64,000 nucleotides of DNA from a virus, in IMG/VR virus record IMGVR_UViG_3300024350_000235, positions 1 to 64,000 of that record; one strand, 5' to 3'. The first letter of the stretch is position 1. Each line of letters opens with the position of its first letter. Positions 63,997 to 64,000 of this stretch are shown in pieces. The translations under genes were made by a program, and so were the position numbers. The notes beneath the pieces were generated by a model. The model ran no database searches, had not been told where the DNA came from, and saw only the letters and a program-made list of their open reading frames with translations.

Positions 63997-64000
63997 TTAA

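Noticed and set aside
1-64000. Genome-wide recoding of TAG as an amino acid
   Set aside because: Several well-supported genes end in TAG, read-through extensions are short, and one TAG (60255) is immediately followed by TGA. Only the single case at 27572 stays open.
1-64000. CRISPR arrays, insertion sequences or integrase/attachment sites
   Set aside because: I saw no regularly spaced direct repeats, transposase or integrase genes, or terminal inverted repeats.

Overview
The window looks like part of a large T4-like marine myovirus genome (AT-rich, roughly 41% GC by eye). It is densely packed, mostly on the + strand, with many ATGA start/stop overlaps and recurrent TATAAATA-type late promoters. 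Several features point to an alphaproteobacterial rather than a cyanobacterial host. These are a circularly permuted two-piece tmRNA gene, a heme oxygenase + PcyX-like bilin reductase pair, a PlcP-like/Agt-like lipid-remodelling pair, and a surface protein resembling the alphaproteobacterial RT0821/Lpp0805 family. The host assignment is inference.

Layout. 1-17.5 kb: virion and virion-associated genes, including a large structural protein, a secreted NUC-type endonuclease, a run of proteins whose N-termini resemble T4 capsid-targeting peptides, a nucleotidyltransferase next to a ligase-fold protein, a PD-(D/E)XK nuclease and a pectate-lyase-fold tail fibre. A minus-strand operon of five tiny genes (6.5-7.6 kb) interrupts it. 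17.5-24 kb: nrdA, nrdB, glutaredoxin, a PAAR spike tip, a DUF454 protein, a 2OG-Fe oxygenase and one odd tRNA. 24.6-29 kb: PlcP-like phosphoesterase with Agt-like glycosyltransferase, an AAA ATPase, and a gene with an in-frame amber codon. 29-31.2 kb: permuted tmRNA, SpeD-like gene, beta-barrel protein and an RNase P RNA-like transcript. 31.3-36.5 kb: SleB hydrolase, small membrane and lipoproteins, a membrane protein with a probable -1 frameshift extension, bS21 and a DEDDh exonuclease. 36.5-41.6 kb: GMP reductase, DnaK, Hsp20, ClpS, heme oxygenase and PcyX. 41.6-44.2 kb: two convergent nuclease-like genes. 44.3-54.6 kb: curli-type genes (CsgF, CsgG, curlin-like), a FecR-domain protein, an autotransporter-like barrel, two SGNH-like paralogues and a CHASE2 adenylate cyclase. 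54.6-64 kb: small membrane proteins, a metallophosphoesterase, a diversified family of tiny proteins ending in F-x-L-K-W-A, a nucleotidase, a truncated UDP-sugar dehydrogenase, DUF3307, ClpP, IF-1 and an HExxH protein.

How it may work together. bS21, IF-1, tmRNA, ClpP and ClpS (plus possibly an RNase P RNA) would let the phage bias initiation, rescue stalled ribosomes and steer proteolysis. DnaK and Hsp20 share a conserved 5' hairpin leader and are probably co-regulated. Ribonucleotide reductase, glutaredoxin, GMP reductase and the nucleotidase feed nucleotide supply. The PlcP/Agt-like pair could free phosphate from host phospholipids. The curli/FecR/cyclase/autotransporter block looks like a surface or signalling cargo. 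The window has two promoter classes: T4-type late motifs, and near-consensus host-type TTGACA/TATAAT promoters (tmRNA, RNase P-like RNA, exonuclease, and the 56.2 and 59.9 kb genes).
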